64,000 bases of DNA from Pseudomonadota bacterium (GTDB taxonomy: Bacteria; Myxococcota_A; Polyangia; Polyangiales; Polyangiaceae): the NCBI GenBank assembly GCA_023402175.1, contig JAEXCN010000497.1, forward strand, positions 1-64,000, written 5' to 3'. Below are positions 40,723 to 50,668 of the stretch, in pieces; positions within the stretch are counted from its first letter, which is position 1; each line of letters opens with the position of its first letter. The notes below the pieces were generated by a model, which did no database searches, was not told the DNA's origin, and saw nothing but the letters and a program-made list of their open reading frames with translations. The position numbers and the translations under genes were made by a program.

Positions 40723-42573
40723 TCACGCCTCGAGGAGGTTGATGTTCTGGCGGCGTCCCTCGCGGATGCGCCAGAGGACGATGCCGAGACCGACGAAGAT
40801 GGCCGGGATGCCGAGGGTCATCGTGCCCTCGATCCAGTACTGCTTCGTCTTGCGCTCCTTCTTGATGCGGTCCTCTTCCTTCTTGAGCTGCTCCTCCGTC
40901 ATCTCTTCGCCCGCCTTGGGCTTGACGACGTCGCCGTAGGCGAGGTTCGGCTCCATGAGGATCTTGGCGCTCGCAGCGAGGAGGTCGACGTCGCCGCTCA
41001 CCCAGTCGAGGAGGTTCTTCGTCTGGAGGATGAACGTCGTTCCGATGAGCTGGACGTACGGACCGGCGATCCCGTTGAGGAACTCGTCACCCGTCGGGCC
41101 CATCATCATGCCCATCTGACCGAGGTCGGGACCCTGGCCGGAGCGGACGAAGGGGTTGGCGAAGAACTGCGAGGACGAGAGGACGAGGACGCGCGCCGGG
41201 TTCGTGGCCTCGGCCGGCGTCTCGACGCCCATCTTGTCGCCGTCGGGGAACGCCGTCTTCAGCTTGCCCTCGGCCGCGGCCGCGATGGCGTGCTGCTGGA
41301 AGTTGCCCTTCGGACGCCACTGACGCGCGGGGCGGAGGTCGACGGTGTCGCCAGTCTCGGTGATCGCCGCGGGCGTCGAGTGCGCAATGACGCGGAGCTT
41401 GTCGCCGAGCTGCGGCTGCTTCTCCTTCTTCAGCGTGAGCGAAGAAGCGAACGGGAACGACGCCTGCGGGATGCGGAAGAACGCAGCGAAGCTCGTGTCG
41501 AGGAGGACCTCGTCGCCGGTGAAGCGGCTGTCCTCACGCACGTCGAGGATCTGCGGGAAGATCATCGTGCGCGGTCCGGTGAGCGTGTCGACCCGGACGC
41601 GGAACGGACGGCCGAACTCGAGGACGACGTCCTTGTTCATCACGATGCCGTAGCCCTCGAGGAGCTTCTCGAGGCCGTGCGTGCTCAGCGTGGCGCTCAT
41701 CGTCGGATCGCCCGCCTTCGTGTTCACGGCGCTGGCGAGGACGGCGAGGCTCTTGCCGCGCATGACGAACTGGTCGATGCGGCGAAGCTCCTTCTCCGAC
41801 AGCTCCTTCGCGGGCTGCGTGATGATGAGACCGTCGAGGCTCTCGTCGACCTCGGCGTCGCCGTTCTTCAGATCGACGTCCTTGATCTCGTAGAACGGGA
41901 AGTACTGCGTGATGATGCCCTGGATCGACGGGCCGCCCTGACGACCACCGCCCGGAACGAGGTTCGCGTCGGACAGCTTCAGCTCGTCGTGCCCGGTGAG
42001 CACGCCGATCTTGTGCTTCGTCTTGTCACCCGCGTCCTTCAGCTCGCGGATCTTGTTCGTGATCCAGAACTCGAGGCCGGTGTTGTTGTCCGGCGAGAGG
42101 ACCGGGATCTTCTCGCGCTGGGCCTTGTACGTGAAGACGAGGCCCATGTAGCCCTGGGCGACTTCGGCCTTGTCCTCCGTGTCGGAGCCTTCGATGCGCT
42201 GCAGCTTCTGCAGGCCGGCCTCTTCGGCCTTCTTGCGCTCTTCCTCGGTCTTCGGCTCGATGATCGTGTAGTCGAACTTCCCGCCGCCCTTCTCCTTGTA
42301 CTGCTGGAGCAGGTCGCGGAGATCGCGCACGAAGGCATCGAGCTTCGGCAGACCGCGCGTGACGTACGCGTCGACCTGGATCTTCTCGCCGTCCTTGATC
42401 GTGCGAATGAGGCGACCGCTGCCCTCGGACAGCGTGTACTTCTCCGCCTTCGTCATGTCCTTGCGCCAGTACATGAAGTAGCTGAGCACGTTCACGGCGA
42501 CGACGATCGCTGCGAGGATGAAAAGCAGGGCGCCGCTCTCGGTCGCCGCCTTCTTCTTGCGTTCCATGGCCAT
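40723..42573 (-). CDS. GldG-like component of an ABC-type transport system
   Basis: The protein has 616 residues. A helix at residues 15-34 and another near the C-terminus (about 583-603) bracket a large extracytoplasmic region. The first part (PKLDAFVRDLRDLLQQYKEK, then a Lys/Glu helix) and the GVLTGHDELKL and LDGLIITQPAKELSEKE segments match the GldG/ABC_transp_aux family, in which a ThuA/IFT-like fold replaces a solute-binding protein. In Bacteroidetes GldA-GldF-GldG support gliding; in other phyla the substrate is unknown. Position between permease and DUF4340 gene is conserved in such operons. Confidence 0.8.
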   Translation of the reverse strand: MAMERKKKAATESGALLFILAAIVVAVNVLSYFMYWRKDMTKAEKYTLSEGSGRLIRTIKDGEKIQVDAYVTRGLPKLDAFVRDLRDLLQQYKEKGGGKFDYTIIEPKTEEERKKAEEAGLQKLQRIEGSDTEDKAEVAQGYMGLVFTYKAQREKIPVLSPDNNTGLEFWITNKIRELKDAGDKTKHKIGVLTGHDELKLSDANLVPGGGRQGGPSIQGIITQYFPFYEIKDVDLKNGDAEVDESLDGLIITQPAKELSEKELRRIDQFVMRGKSLAVLASAVNTKAGDPTMSATLSTHGLEKLLEGYGIVMNKDVVLEFGRPFRVRVDTLTGPRTMIFPQILDVREDSRFTGDEVLLDTSFAAFFRIPQASFPFASSLTLKKEKQPQLGDKLRVIAHSTPAAITETGDTVDLRPARQWRPKGNFQQHAIAAAAEGKLKTAFPDGDKMGVETPAEATNPARVLVLSSSQFFANPFVRSGQGPDLGQMGMMMGPTGDEFLNGIAGPYVQLIGTTFILQTKNLLDWVSGDVDLLAASAKILMEPNLAYGDVVKPKAGEEMTEEQLKKEEDRIKKERKTKQYWIEGTMTLGIPAIFVGLGIVLWRIREGRRQNINLLEA

Positions 42574-42649
42574 GGTTTCGTTTGCCTGGTTCTCGAGGAA
42601 AGTCTTTGAGCCTCAGCGAGCCTGACGGGCGCGGGTCAACGCACCCGCG

Positions 42650-43603
42650 TCAGGTCCACTTCCTGCGCTCGAGCGCGTGGAACGCGACGACGAGACAGAG
42701 GACGGCGAGCGAGACGAAGTAGATGATCGCTCGCGAGTCGAGGAGGCCGCGCGCGAACGGCTCGAACCGCGACGCGATGCTGATGAAGGCCGCCGCGTCG
42801 CCAGGCCAACCCTGGAGCGACTCGATCGCCGACAGCTGCCCGACGCCGTAGATTCCGCCGAGCGTGAGCATCGTCGCGAAGAAGGAGAGGATCTGGCTCT
42901 CGGTGAACGCCGAGTACATGAGGCCCACGGCCGTTCCCATCGCCGAGAGCAAGAACAGGCCGATCATGCCGACCCAGAACGCGCCCCAGTCGAGCTCGCC
43001 GAGGTGCCACGGCCACTTGAACATCGCGAGCGGGTAGAGCACCACGAGCACGAGCTGCACGGAGACGATCGCCAGCGCCGCGAGGTACTTGCCGAGGATG
43101 ACCTCGCTGTCCTTCACGGGCATCGTGATGAGCAGCTCGATCGTGCCGATGCGCTTCTCGTCCGAGAGCGCGCGCATCGTGAAGAGCGGGATCACGAGAG
43201 CGCAGAGCGCGACCGGCAGCGAGTCGAACATGCGCTGCATCGTCACGCGGTCGACCTGCCAGAACCCGCCCTTGTACATGAAGAAGTACAGGCCGAGCGT
43301 GATCATGCTGGCGCCGATGACGATGTACGTGATCGCCGAGTTGAAATAGGAAGACAGCTCGCGGCGCGCGATCGTCATCGTCATCGACAACGAGGCCGGG
43401 CGATCGAGGGCGACCTTCTCCTTCGGGAGCGAGTCGGCCGTCGAGATCGGCCGCGTGGCCGCATCGTGACGGTCGTCGTCGTCAGAGTCCGAGCCGGCGT
43501 CCGAGTCGCGGCCCTCGTCCTCTTCGTCTTCGTGCTCCTGGGCCTCTTCGGCGGCGCGGGACTTGTCCTTCGTGGCCTTTTCGATGGTGCTCTCGCTGCT
43601 CAT
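42650..43603 (-). CDS. ABC-2-type permease (GldF-like)
   Basis: The protein has about 317 residues. A 70-residue acidic, disordered N-terminus (Glu/Asp/Ser/Lys) precedes six helices in the ABC-2 arrangement; RRELSSYFNSAITYI, the SDEKRIGTIELLITMPV coupling segment and the VILGKYLAAL helix start are typical of GldF/ABC2_membrane_5. The stop codon of the ATPase gene overlaps ATG 43609, but ATG 43603 lies seven bases behind AGAGGA and is preferred. The acidic extension is not usual for this family and mirrors the acidic tail of the ATPase. Confidence 0.85.
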   Translation of the reverse strand: MSSESTIEKATKDKSRAAEEAQEHEDEEDEGRDSDAGSDSDDDDRHDAATRPISTADSLPKEKVALDRPASLSMTMTIARRELSSYFNSAITYIVIGASMITLGLYFFMYKGGFWQVDRVTMQRMFDSLPVALCALVIPLFTMRALSDEKRIGTIELLITMPVKDSEVILGKYLAALAIVSVQLVLVVLYPLAMFKWPWHLGELDWGAFWVGMIGLFLLSAMGTAVGLMYSAFTESQILSFFATMLTLGGIYGVGQLSAIESLQGWPGDAAAFISIASRFEPFARGLLDSRAIIYFVSLAVLCLVVAFHALERRKWT

Positions 43604-43605
43604 CG

Positions 43606-44739
43606 TCATTTCCTCTCGCCGTCGTCACCGTCGTCGTCCGAGTCGTCATCCGACTCGTCGTCCTCGTCCTCTTCCTCGTCTTCCTCGTCGTCGTACGCAT
43701 CGCGTCCGCGGCGATCGTCGTCCGTGACGGGGCCGAGCTGGCGGTTACGCCGCTCGTCACCGATCGTGAGCTGACGGAAGACGTCCTCGAGGGTCTGCGT
43801 GTCGCGATGGAGCTCGAGGAGCACCCATCCCTTGTCTGCGATCAGACGGAAGATCTCGGGACGGAGATCGGTAGCGTCCTCGCCGGCGAGCTCGTACGCG
43901 TGCGCGCGCTCGTCGGTGGGGAGCTCGTTCACCTTCTTCACACCGGGGAGCGCGCTGAGGGCCTGCTCGACCTCGGTCTGGCGCGGAGGCGTGCCCCGTC
44001 CGCGGTACGGCGAGTCGGCGGCCGACTCCTGGACCGACACGACATAACGAACGCGGCCGCTCTTCGCGCGGATCTCGTCGAGCGGACCGTCCGCGACGAC
44101 GCGCCCCCGGGAGACGATGATCGCGCGTGCGCACGCGGCCTCGACCTCTTTGAGGTTGTGCGTCGAGAGGAGGACGGTGCGGTCCTTACCGATCTGCTTC
44201 AGGTAGTTGAGGAACTCGGTACGCTCGTTCGGGTCGAGGTCGCTCGTCGGCTCGTCGAGGATGAGGATCGGCGGGTCGTGGATGAGCGCCTGAGCGAGGC
44301 CGACGCGCTGCCGGTAGCCGTGCGACAGCTGCCGGATCTCCTTCGAGAGCGACTGCGCAAGGCCGCAGATCTCGACGACCGAGCGCGCGCGCTGCTTGAA
44401 CTTGGTCCGGTCGATGTTCCGGATGCGCGACGCGAACTCGAGATACTCGTAGACGGTCATCTCGAGGTAGAGCGGGGCGCGCTGCGGGAGGTATCCGATG
44501 TTCGCTCGGACGGCGAGCGTGTCATCGAAGACATCGTGGCCGCGGACCTTCGCCACCCCGCCCGTGGGCGAGATGAAGCAGGTCAGGATGCGCATGGTCG
44601 TGGATTTCCCTGCGCCGTTCGGCCCGAGGAAGCCTACGATCTCACCTTTGTTGACCTCGAAGCTGACGTCGTCGAGGGCCTTGAACGAGCCGTACCGCTT
44701 CGTCAGGCCGCTCGCGTAGATCATCACGTCGGTGGACAT
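43606..44739 (-). CDS. ABC transporter ATP-binding protein (GldA-like)
   Basis: The protein has 377 residues. Walker A GPNGAGKST (39-47), signature LSHGYRQRV, Walker B ILILDEPTSDLDP and the switch His (LLSTHNL) are all present; the DrrA/CcmA-like C-terminal regulatory domain (230-320) follows. The last 40 residues are almost only Asp and Glu. The start is ATG 44739 behind GGAGGA; the longer open frame has no SD and is Arg/Gly-rich. It is the first gene of the operon ATPase-permease-GldG-DUF4340. Confidence 0.9.
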   Translation of the reverse strand: MSTDVMIYASGLTKRYGSFKALDDVSFEVNKGEIVGFLGPNGAGKSTTMRILTCFISPTGGVAKVRGHDVFDDTLAVRANIGYLPQRAPLYLEMTVYEYLEFASRIRNIDRTKFKQRARSVVEICGLAQSLSKEIRQLSHGYRQRVGLAQALIHDPPILILDEPTSDLDPNERTEFLNYLKQIGKDRTVLLSTHNLKEVEAACARAIIVSRGRVVADGPLDEIRAKSGRVRYVVSVQESAADSPYRGRGTPPRQTEVEQALSALPGVKKVNELPTDERAHAYELAGEDATDLRPEIFRLIADKGWVLLELHRDTQTLEDVFRQLTIGDERRNRQLGPVTDDDRRGRDAYDDEEDEEEDEDDESDDDSDDDGDDGERK

Positions 44740-45222
44740 CCATCCTCCGTCGCCCGTCCCTCCTCTATTGGAGTTGCCGGGCGCGCACTTATCGAACCGA
44801 GAGAGCCGGCTTCGCGGGCTAGCTGCACCCGTCCGCCACGCGCGGAACGAGACTCCTAGCGGATTTCTTCCCCAGACCCAACACTCCCGTTTTTCCCGGG
44901 GGAACCGTGAGGCGGCACCCTGAACACGGCGAGATCCCACGAGAAGACGTGAGACTCCCTCGGAGGCGCATCCTAATCGCGGACCTTGGGCTGTCAACGT
45001 ATCGACAGGTCGCGTTTACAGGCGTCGCAGCGCGTGCGGCCCGCTCGATCTCAGCGGCACTCCCCCGGCCGCCCTGCCGTCGCAGGCGGCGGCCCTCGAC
45101 CGTGGGACCCAAAACGCTCGCGTTCGGCGGACGCACACCCCCGCTGGCCCCCGGGCCGCGACCTCGCGATCCTCGCGCTCGGGGCTCACTGCCTACGCGT
45201 CGGTCCCGGGGCGCACCGCTCG
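44740..45222. other. Intergenic region upstream of the ABC operon
   Basis: These 483 nt hold no credible gene. They contain the promoter region of the minus-strand ABC operon and the 3' region of the beta-helix lipoprotein gene. A hairpin at 45068-45090 (9 bp with one bulged C, 4-nt loop) could be the 3' end of the latter, though it is 130 nt past that stop. I saw no other ordered structure. Confidence 0.5.
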
Positions 45223-46440
45223 TCAGAGAATGGTCGGCACCTTGATCGTCGGCGCGCTGATCCCGAGCGGCTTGTCGAGCACGCTCTTGTCGACGTCGTC
45301 GATCTGGACATTGGCCTTGTTGTTCTGGACGACGAACTTGAGGCCCGGGCCCGGCTCCACCTTGCCCCCGACGATGATGATCCCGACCTCGGTCCCGTCG
45401 ACGACTCCGGCGGCGCGCTCGTTGGCGGCGAAGTTCGTTCGCTCGATCTTGAAGTCCGTCGAGCCGCTGTAGATCCCGATGCCGTCGCCGATCAGCTCGT
45501 TCGTCGCGAGGTTCGTGGGGACCGGGGACGCGACGGTCTCCTTCACCGAGCCGCCGACGATGATGATCCCCTTCAGCTCGACCCCGCCCACGCCGACGAT
45601 CCGGTTCTTCTGGATGTCCGTGCTCTGGATCTCGAGGGCCGGAGCATCGAGCGTCCCCTGGAGGCCCTGGGCCCAGATACCGCGCTCGCGATTCTCCGAA
45701 ACGATCGACGAAAGGATGACCGCCCGCGTCGACGCGCCGTCGAGGAGCACGCCCGTTCCCTCGTTCTTCTCGACGGTCACCTCTTGCAGCTCGACGCGCG
45801 CACCGCTCACGACGATGAGACCTGCGCCGGCGGATAGCGACGTCCCGCCGTTCTCGGCGATGCGTCCGTGCTTCATGACGACGCTCACGCCGTCGCCGCT
45901 GACGTACACGCCATAGGCGTTCTTCTCGGCGATCACGTTCTCGAGCGTCACCTGGCTCGCGCCCTTCTCGGGCAGGATCGCGATCCCGGCGTTCTTCGAG
46001 CCCGTCACCTTGACGTCGAAGATCCTCACGTCCGCACCGGTGACGGAGACGCCGATCTTCGGAGAAGCGAGCACGTCGATATTTCCGAGCTGCGCCCGCG
46101 CGGAGAGGAAGACGGCGCTCGAGCCCGCCGGCCCCGTGACGGTGATCGATGCGTGTTTGCCCTTCGCGCCGACGAGCGCGACACCTTCCTTCACGACCAC
46201 CGGAAGGGGCGACGAGAGCGCGCCGGTCACGACGACGCAGGCGCCTGCGCTCGAATTCGTCACGCCGTCGAGGAGCGACTTCTCGTCGGTCGCACGCACG
46301 ACGCTCTGACACGCGACCGTGTCGGGCGGGGCGTTCTCGTCGTCGTCCGAGCTGCATCCCGTCGACAGACCGGAGTGGGCAGCGGCGAGCAAGGAGAACA
46401 GGACGAGGGCGAACCGGGGCGCGTGGGAGCTCGAGACCAT
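45223..46440 (-). CDS. Exported lipoprotein with right-handed beta-helix
   Basis: The protein has 405 residues. The signal ends in STGCSS (Cys at about 29). Residues 60-390 are short repeats of 20-25 residues built on (V/I)xxxxI(x)x(N/G)xxx(G)(V/I) as in parallel beta-helix (PbH1) proteins, with Asn-ladder segments such as NVIAEKNAYGVYVSG and NRIVGVGGVELKG. Two similar segments, GVELKGIIIVGGSV and GTEVGIIIVGGKV, show a duplicated coil. Such folds usually bind or cut polysaccharide, but no catalytic residues are recognisable. ATG 46440 was chosen. It ends the signalling run at 45.2-53.6 kb, 15 nt after the kinase-cyclase stop. Confidence 0.7.
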   Translation of the reverse strand: MVSSSHAPRFALVLFSLLAAAHSGLSTGCSSDDDENAPPDTVACQSVVRATDEKSLLDGVTNSSAGACVVVTGALSSPLPVVVKEGVALVGAKGKHASITVTGPAGSSAVFLSARAQLGNIDVLASPKIGVSVTGADVRIFDVKVTGSKNAGIAILPEKGASQVTLENVIAEKNAYGVYVSGDGVSVVMKHGRIAENGGTSLSAGAGLIVVSGARVELQEVTVEKNEGTGVLLDGASTRAVILSSIVSENRERGIWAQGLQGTLDAPALEIQSTDIQKNRIVGVGGVELKGIIIVGGSVKETVASPVPTNLATNELIGDGIGIYSGSTDFKIERTNFAANERAAGVVDGTEVGIIIVGGKVEPGPGLKFVVQNNKANVQIDDVDKSVLDKPLGISAPTIKVPTIL

Positions 46441-46455
46441 TGCAGGCAACCCCTT

Positions 46456-49400
46456 CTACGTGTCGACGGTGGCGTTGCTTCCCTGGCCGAAGCGCTTCGC
46501 CACGGATTCCGCGGCGTTGCTCTGGCCGAGCGATGCCAGCCTGGCACACGCCTCCTCCTTGTGCCACCTCGCTCTCTCGAACGCGTCTCGACTGCGTGAG
46601 GCATGGAGCTTCGCGAGGAACGCATCCATCGCCGTCGCATGCGCCATGGCGACGAACATCGCATTCTTCGAGCGCTCCGCGGCATCGATCGCCGAGAGCG
46701 CCCGATCGACCGCAGCGTCGACGGCGCCCCGGGCGAGCTCGACCTCCGCGAGGGCACGCGCGCTGTCGGCGAGCACGTCGACGTACCCGCCCTCCTCGGC
46801 GAGGCGACACGCGAGATCGAGCTGGGCGGCCGCGGCGTCGTGCTCTCCGAGGGCGAGCTTCGCCTGTCCGAGATTGGAGTGCCCGATCGCTTCGCGCGCG
46901 ACCCAGCGCGCCTTCTTCGCCGCGGCGAGCGCGCGCTCGTAATACATCGCCGCGGCCACGAAGTCGCCGCGCGTGTACGCGATGCCGCCGAGGTTCACGA
47001 AGCCATCAGGCATGCCTTGCGTGTCTCCCGCGAGCTCACGGAGCTCGAGCGCCGCCTCGAACGCGTCTTTCGCGTTTGCGAGCTCGCCTGCGTGGAAGTG
47101 GATCGCGCCGCGGGCGTCCTCGAGACGCGCCATCCCGACGTGCCAGCTCGCATCGCGGACGTGGAGCTCCCGACCTACGCGAATGCCTTCGTCGACGTCG
47201 CGCTTTGCACCTTCGCGATCGCCACGCGCGGACCGCTGGAACGCACGCGCCGCGTAGACGCGCATGTGGAGCAAGCTCGAAGGCTGCACCTTACAAGCAT
47301 CGGCAGCACGACCGAGCACCTCGATCGACTCGTCGATGCGTCCGTACTCTTTCAGCACGAGCCCGCGCTCGAGAAGAAGCCACCCGTGGACGGCGTCGTC
47401 GTCGCTCACCCCCGCGCTTCGCAGGTCCTGCTCGGCGGCATCGAGGGACCGGAGCGCATCCTCGAAGCGACCGGTACGCGCCTCCGCTGCGGCGCGCTCA
47501 CGGAGCACGCCCGCACGCGCGATGCGTTCGTCGGGGCTCGTGTCGTCCTTCCAGAGCGCGCTCACGCGATCGAAGAAGCCGATCGCCTCGGGGTACGCGC
47601 AGACGTTCACCGCATGCCGGGCGGCGTTCAGATACAGCCGCCGCGCACGCGGTCGCTCGCCCGCCGCCTCGAGGTGCTGCGCGAGGTTGGCCTGCCCGCC
47701 TTCCCAGAGCTCACCGCGGCCGGAGAGCCAGTCCGCGACCTTGCGATGCAAGAGCGCGGTCTGCGCGCGCGGCACGAGCTCGTAGGCGGCGTCGCAGAGC
47801 GCCTGCGTCGCAAACGACAGCTCGCGCTCGCCGGAGACGCTCGACGTCGGCTGCACTTTCACGAGCGCACGCGCGCGGAGCGCATCGAGGCTCGTCATCA
47901 GGTCGTAGGGGGAGCCCCCCTCTTCCCCACGAGGAGGGAGGAGCTCCTCGAGGAGGCCGACCCAGAACACGCGACCGACGACGGACGCGACCTTCAGGAT
48001 CTCCTTCTGCGCCGGCAACAGACCATCGAGCCGCGCCTGCAAGACTCCGCGGACCGTGTCGGGGAGATCGAGCTTCGCGGACCGGCTCTTGTCCCATTTC
48101 ACCGGGACGTGCTGCTCGTCGACCCAGAGCGCGCCGCGATCGACGAGCAAGCGGACGAGCTCCTTGCACAGCTCGGGGTTGCCCTCTGCGCGACGGATGA
48201 TCTCGCGCTTGATGTCGCGCGGGAAGTTCGGCACCTGCCGGAACAGATCGTCGAGGAAGCGCTCCATCACCTCCTCGCTGAACGGCGCGAGCTCGATCTT
48301 CGTGCGTACCTCCGCGCCCGTAAGGAGCTGCGGGATCTGCTCGGCGCGCTCCGGGCGTGCCGAGATGACGATGAAGACGCGCTCTCGGCGCAGTGAGCGG
48401 ATCAGATACTGGAGCAGATCGAGCGAGGGCCTATCGCTCCACTGCACCTGCTCGACGAGCATCACGACGGGACGTGTGCGTGCGAGCTTGCGGAGCCAGT
48501 CCGCGAACGCGCTCACGGTGCGCGTCGCGTCGGTCGAGAGCTCCGTCTCGAGCAGCGGAGCGACCGGCGTGGGCGCGACGAGATCGGCGAGGAGGCGACC
48601 GGCGTCACGGCCGTCCTCGATCTCGGGCACATCCCACGCCTTTGCGACCGCATCGACGACGCGCGCGCGGACGGCTTCCGGCGATTCGTCGACACGCACG
48701 TTGAACCGCGCGCGGAGCATCTTCCCCACGAAGCCGAGCGGCGTGCCGCCGAGCACCCGGGTCGCATGGAGGACGTGTGGAGTCGGCTCTCGTGCGGCGA
48801 GCGCAATCCGGAGCTGCTTGAGGAGATGCCCCTTGCCGAGGCCCATCTCTCCGACGATCTCCGCGACGCGCAGCGCCCCCGTATCGGCGTGCGGGCGCGA
48901 CGCGCCGGCCGCGACGGAGTCGTAGAGCCGGAGCAGCAGCTCGAGCTCCGCGTGTCGTGCGAAGAACGGCGTCCCCGAGGCGCTACGGAGGCGGACCGAG
49001 CTCGCGGGCTCGTCATGCCGTTCGCGTTCGATGCGGAAGACGGGGACGGGGTCGCCTCCGCTCTTCATCTGCAGCGGCGACACGCTCACGAGCTCGAAAT
49101 CGTCGTGCACGAGGCGCTCGGTCGGACCGCCGACGAGGATTTCGCCCGGCTGTGCGGCCTCCTCGATGCGGCTCGCGAGGTTCACCGTTGCGCCCATGAT
49201 GTCGGGCGACGCGCGTGTGCCGACGCCGACCGAGCCGACCATCACGAGGCCGGTGTTCACGCCGACGCGGAGCGCAACGTCGTCGTGGCCGCGAGCGCTC
49301 GCGACCTCGCGGACGCGTGCGGTCATCGCAATCGCTGCGCGCACGGCGCGGACCGCGTCGTCCTCGTGGGCGACCGGGACGCCGAACACGGCCATGACTT

Positions 49401-50613
49401 TGTCGCCGATGTACTTGAGGACCGTCCCTCCCTCGCGCTCGATCTCGCGCGACAGCGGCTCGAAGAACGCCTTCGCGAGCTCGTGGACGCTGTCGGGCTC
49501 GAGATCGTTCGAGAGCGCGCTGAACCCGACGATGTCGCCGAAGAGGACGGTCGCGAGCTTTCGCTCTTCCGCCCAGCGACCGCTGCCGAGCCCCGAGCCG
49601 GGCGGCTGCGAGCCCATGGCTGCGAGCATGGAGGAGGGCGCGTTCGAGATCGCCGCCGAAGGTTCTCCAGGTCCGGTCGCGATCGACGAGCGGACCGGCA
49701 GCGCCGAGCGAAGCGCACTCTGCATCGCTCGCGCATTCGGCCACCGATCTTCCTTCTTGAACGCGAGCGCGCGATCGACGACGTCGACGAGCGATTTCGG
49801 TGCATCGGGCGCGACGTGCGCGAGCGATTTCGCCTCCGCCGTCGCCGCGGCGATCACCACCTCCATGTGCGTCTTCGCGTCATGGACGATCCGGCCCGAG
49901 ACGAGCATGAAGATCGTCGCACCGACTGCCCAGATGTCGCTCGATGCGTCGACGTCGTCGGTCCGCCCGAGCGCTTGCTCCGGCGGCATGAATGCCGGCG
50001 TGCCGATCGTGACGCCGGTGCGCGTCCGCAGATGAGGCATCGCACCGGCTTCGACCGACTCTTCGATCCCGCTCGCGGCACGAAGGCGCGCGATACCGAA
50101 GTCGAGGACCTTCACGACGCCATGGCCGGTCGTCGACGGCCTCGTGAGGAACACGTTCTCGGGCTTCACGTCGCGATGGACGATCCCCGATGGATGCGCG
50201 GCGGCGAGCACGTCGAGCAGCCCATCGGCGAGGACCGCGACGTCCTCGAGCGGGAGACGCCCGCCGAGACGCCGGAGGCGCGCATCCGCGGTCTCGCCTT
50301 CGAGCAGCTCCATCACGAGGAAGGCCGCACCGTCCTCGGTCTCGTCGTCGTCGAGCACGCGGACGACGCCAGGATGATTGACCGCGTTCGCGACGTAGCC
50401 CTCGCGAGCGAAGCGCGCGCGGATGTCGCCGAGCATCGAGAGCTGCGGATGAAGGATCTTCAGCGCGACGCGGCTCCCGTTTCGATGCGTTGCCGCATAG
50501 ACCGCGCCCATCCCGCCGACGCCGAGCAGCTTGTCGACGCGCCACTTGCCCTTGATGCGCGTGCCGACCCGGGCCTGTGCAGCGTCGCTGAGGCTCGGAT
50601 GGATCGAAGGCAT
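46456..50613 (-). CDS. Ser/Thr kinase - class III cyclase - AAA ATPase - TPR fusion protein
   Basis: The protein has 1385 residues. Kinase domain 24-305 (GVGGMG loop, ALKILH Lys52, HRDVKPEN from 146, DFG 171-173). Class III cyclase 352-535 with both metal Asp (360 in VLFGDIVGF, 404 in YIGDKVMAVFG) and NLASRIEE. An ORC1/STAND-like ATPase region 548-900 follows with GEMGLGKGH (588-596), in which the usual Ser/Thr after the P-loop Lys is Gly, and VEQVQWSDRPSL as the Walker B equivalent. Residues 930-1360 are TPR-like helices. The order kinase-cyclase-ATPase-TPR is known in myxobacteria and cyanobacteria; inputs and targets are unknown. Confidence 0.88.
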   Translation of the reverse strand: MPSIHPSLSDAAQARVGTRIKGKWRVDKLLGVGGMGAVYAATHRNGSRVALKILHPQLSMLGDIRARFAREGYVANAVNHPGVVRVLDDDETEDGAAFLVMELLEGETADARLRRLGGRLPLEDVAVLADGLLDVLAAAHPSGIVHRDVKPENVFLTRPSTTGHGVVKVLDFGIARLRAASGIEESVEAGAMPHLRTRTGVTIGTPAFMPPEQALGRTDDVDASSDIWAVGATIFMLVSGRIVHDAKTHMEVVIAAATAEAKSLAHVAPDAPKSLVDVVDRALAFKKEDRWPNARAMQSALRSALPVRSSIATGPGEPSAAISNAPSSMLAAMGSQPPGSGLGSGRWAEERKLATVLFGDIVGFSALSNDLEPDSVHELAKAFFEPLSREIEREGGTVLKYIGDKVMAVFGVPVAHEDDAVRAVRAAIAMTARVREVASARGHDDVALRVGVNTGLVMVGSVGVGTRASPDIMGATVNLASRIEEAAQPGEILVGGPTERLVHDDFELVSVSPLQMKSGGDPVPVFRIERERHDEPASSVRLRSASGTPFFARHAELELLLRLYDSVAAGASRPHADTGALRVAEIVGEMGLGKGHLLKQLRIALAAREPTPHVLHATRVLGGTPLGFVGKMLRARFNVRVDESPEAVRARVVDAVAKAWDVPEIEDGRDAGRLLADLVAPTPVAPLLETELSTDATRTVSAFADWLRKLARTRPVVMLVEQVQWSDRPSLDLLQYLIRSLRRERVFIVISARPERAEQIPQLLTGAEVRTKIELAPFSEEVMERFLDDLFRQVPNFPRDIKREIIRRAEGNPELCKELVRLLVDRGALWVDEQHVPVKWDKSRSAKLDLPDTVRGVLQARLDGLLPAQKEILKVASVVGRVFWVGLLEELLPPRGEEGGSPYDLMTSLDALRARALVKVQPTSSVSGERELSFATQALCDAAYELVPRAQTALLHRKVADWLSGRGELWEGGQANLAQHLEAAGERPRARRLYLNAARHAVNVCAYPEAIGFFDRVSALWKDDTSPDERIARAGVLRERAAAEARTGRFEDALRSLDAAEQDLRSAGVSDDDAVHGWLLLERGLVLKEYGRIDESIEVLGRAADACKVQPSSLLHMRVYAARAFQRSARGDREGAKRDVDEGIRVGRELHVRDASWHVGMARLEDARGAIHFHAGELANAKDAFEAALELRELAGDTQGMPDGFVNLGGIAYTRGDFVAAAMYYERALAAAKKARWVAREAIGHSNLGQAKLALGEHDAAAAQLDLACRLAEEGGYVDVLADSARALAEVELARGAVDAAVDRALSAIDAAERSKNAMFVAMAHATAMDAFLAKLHASRSRDAFERARWHKEEACARLASLGQSNAAESVAKRFGQGSNATVDT

Positions 50614-50668
50614 GCCTAGGCATGCAGGCTACTACCAGCGGCACGCACCCGCCATCGCGCCGACTTCG

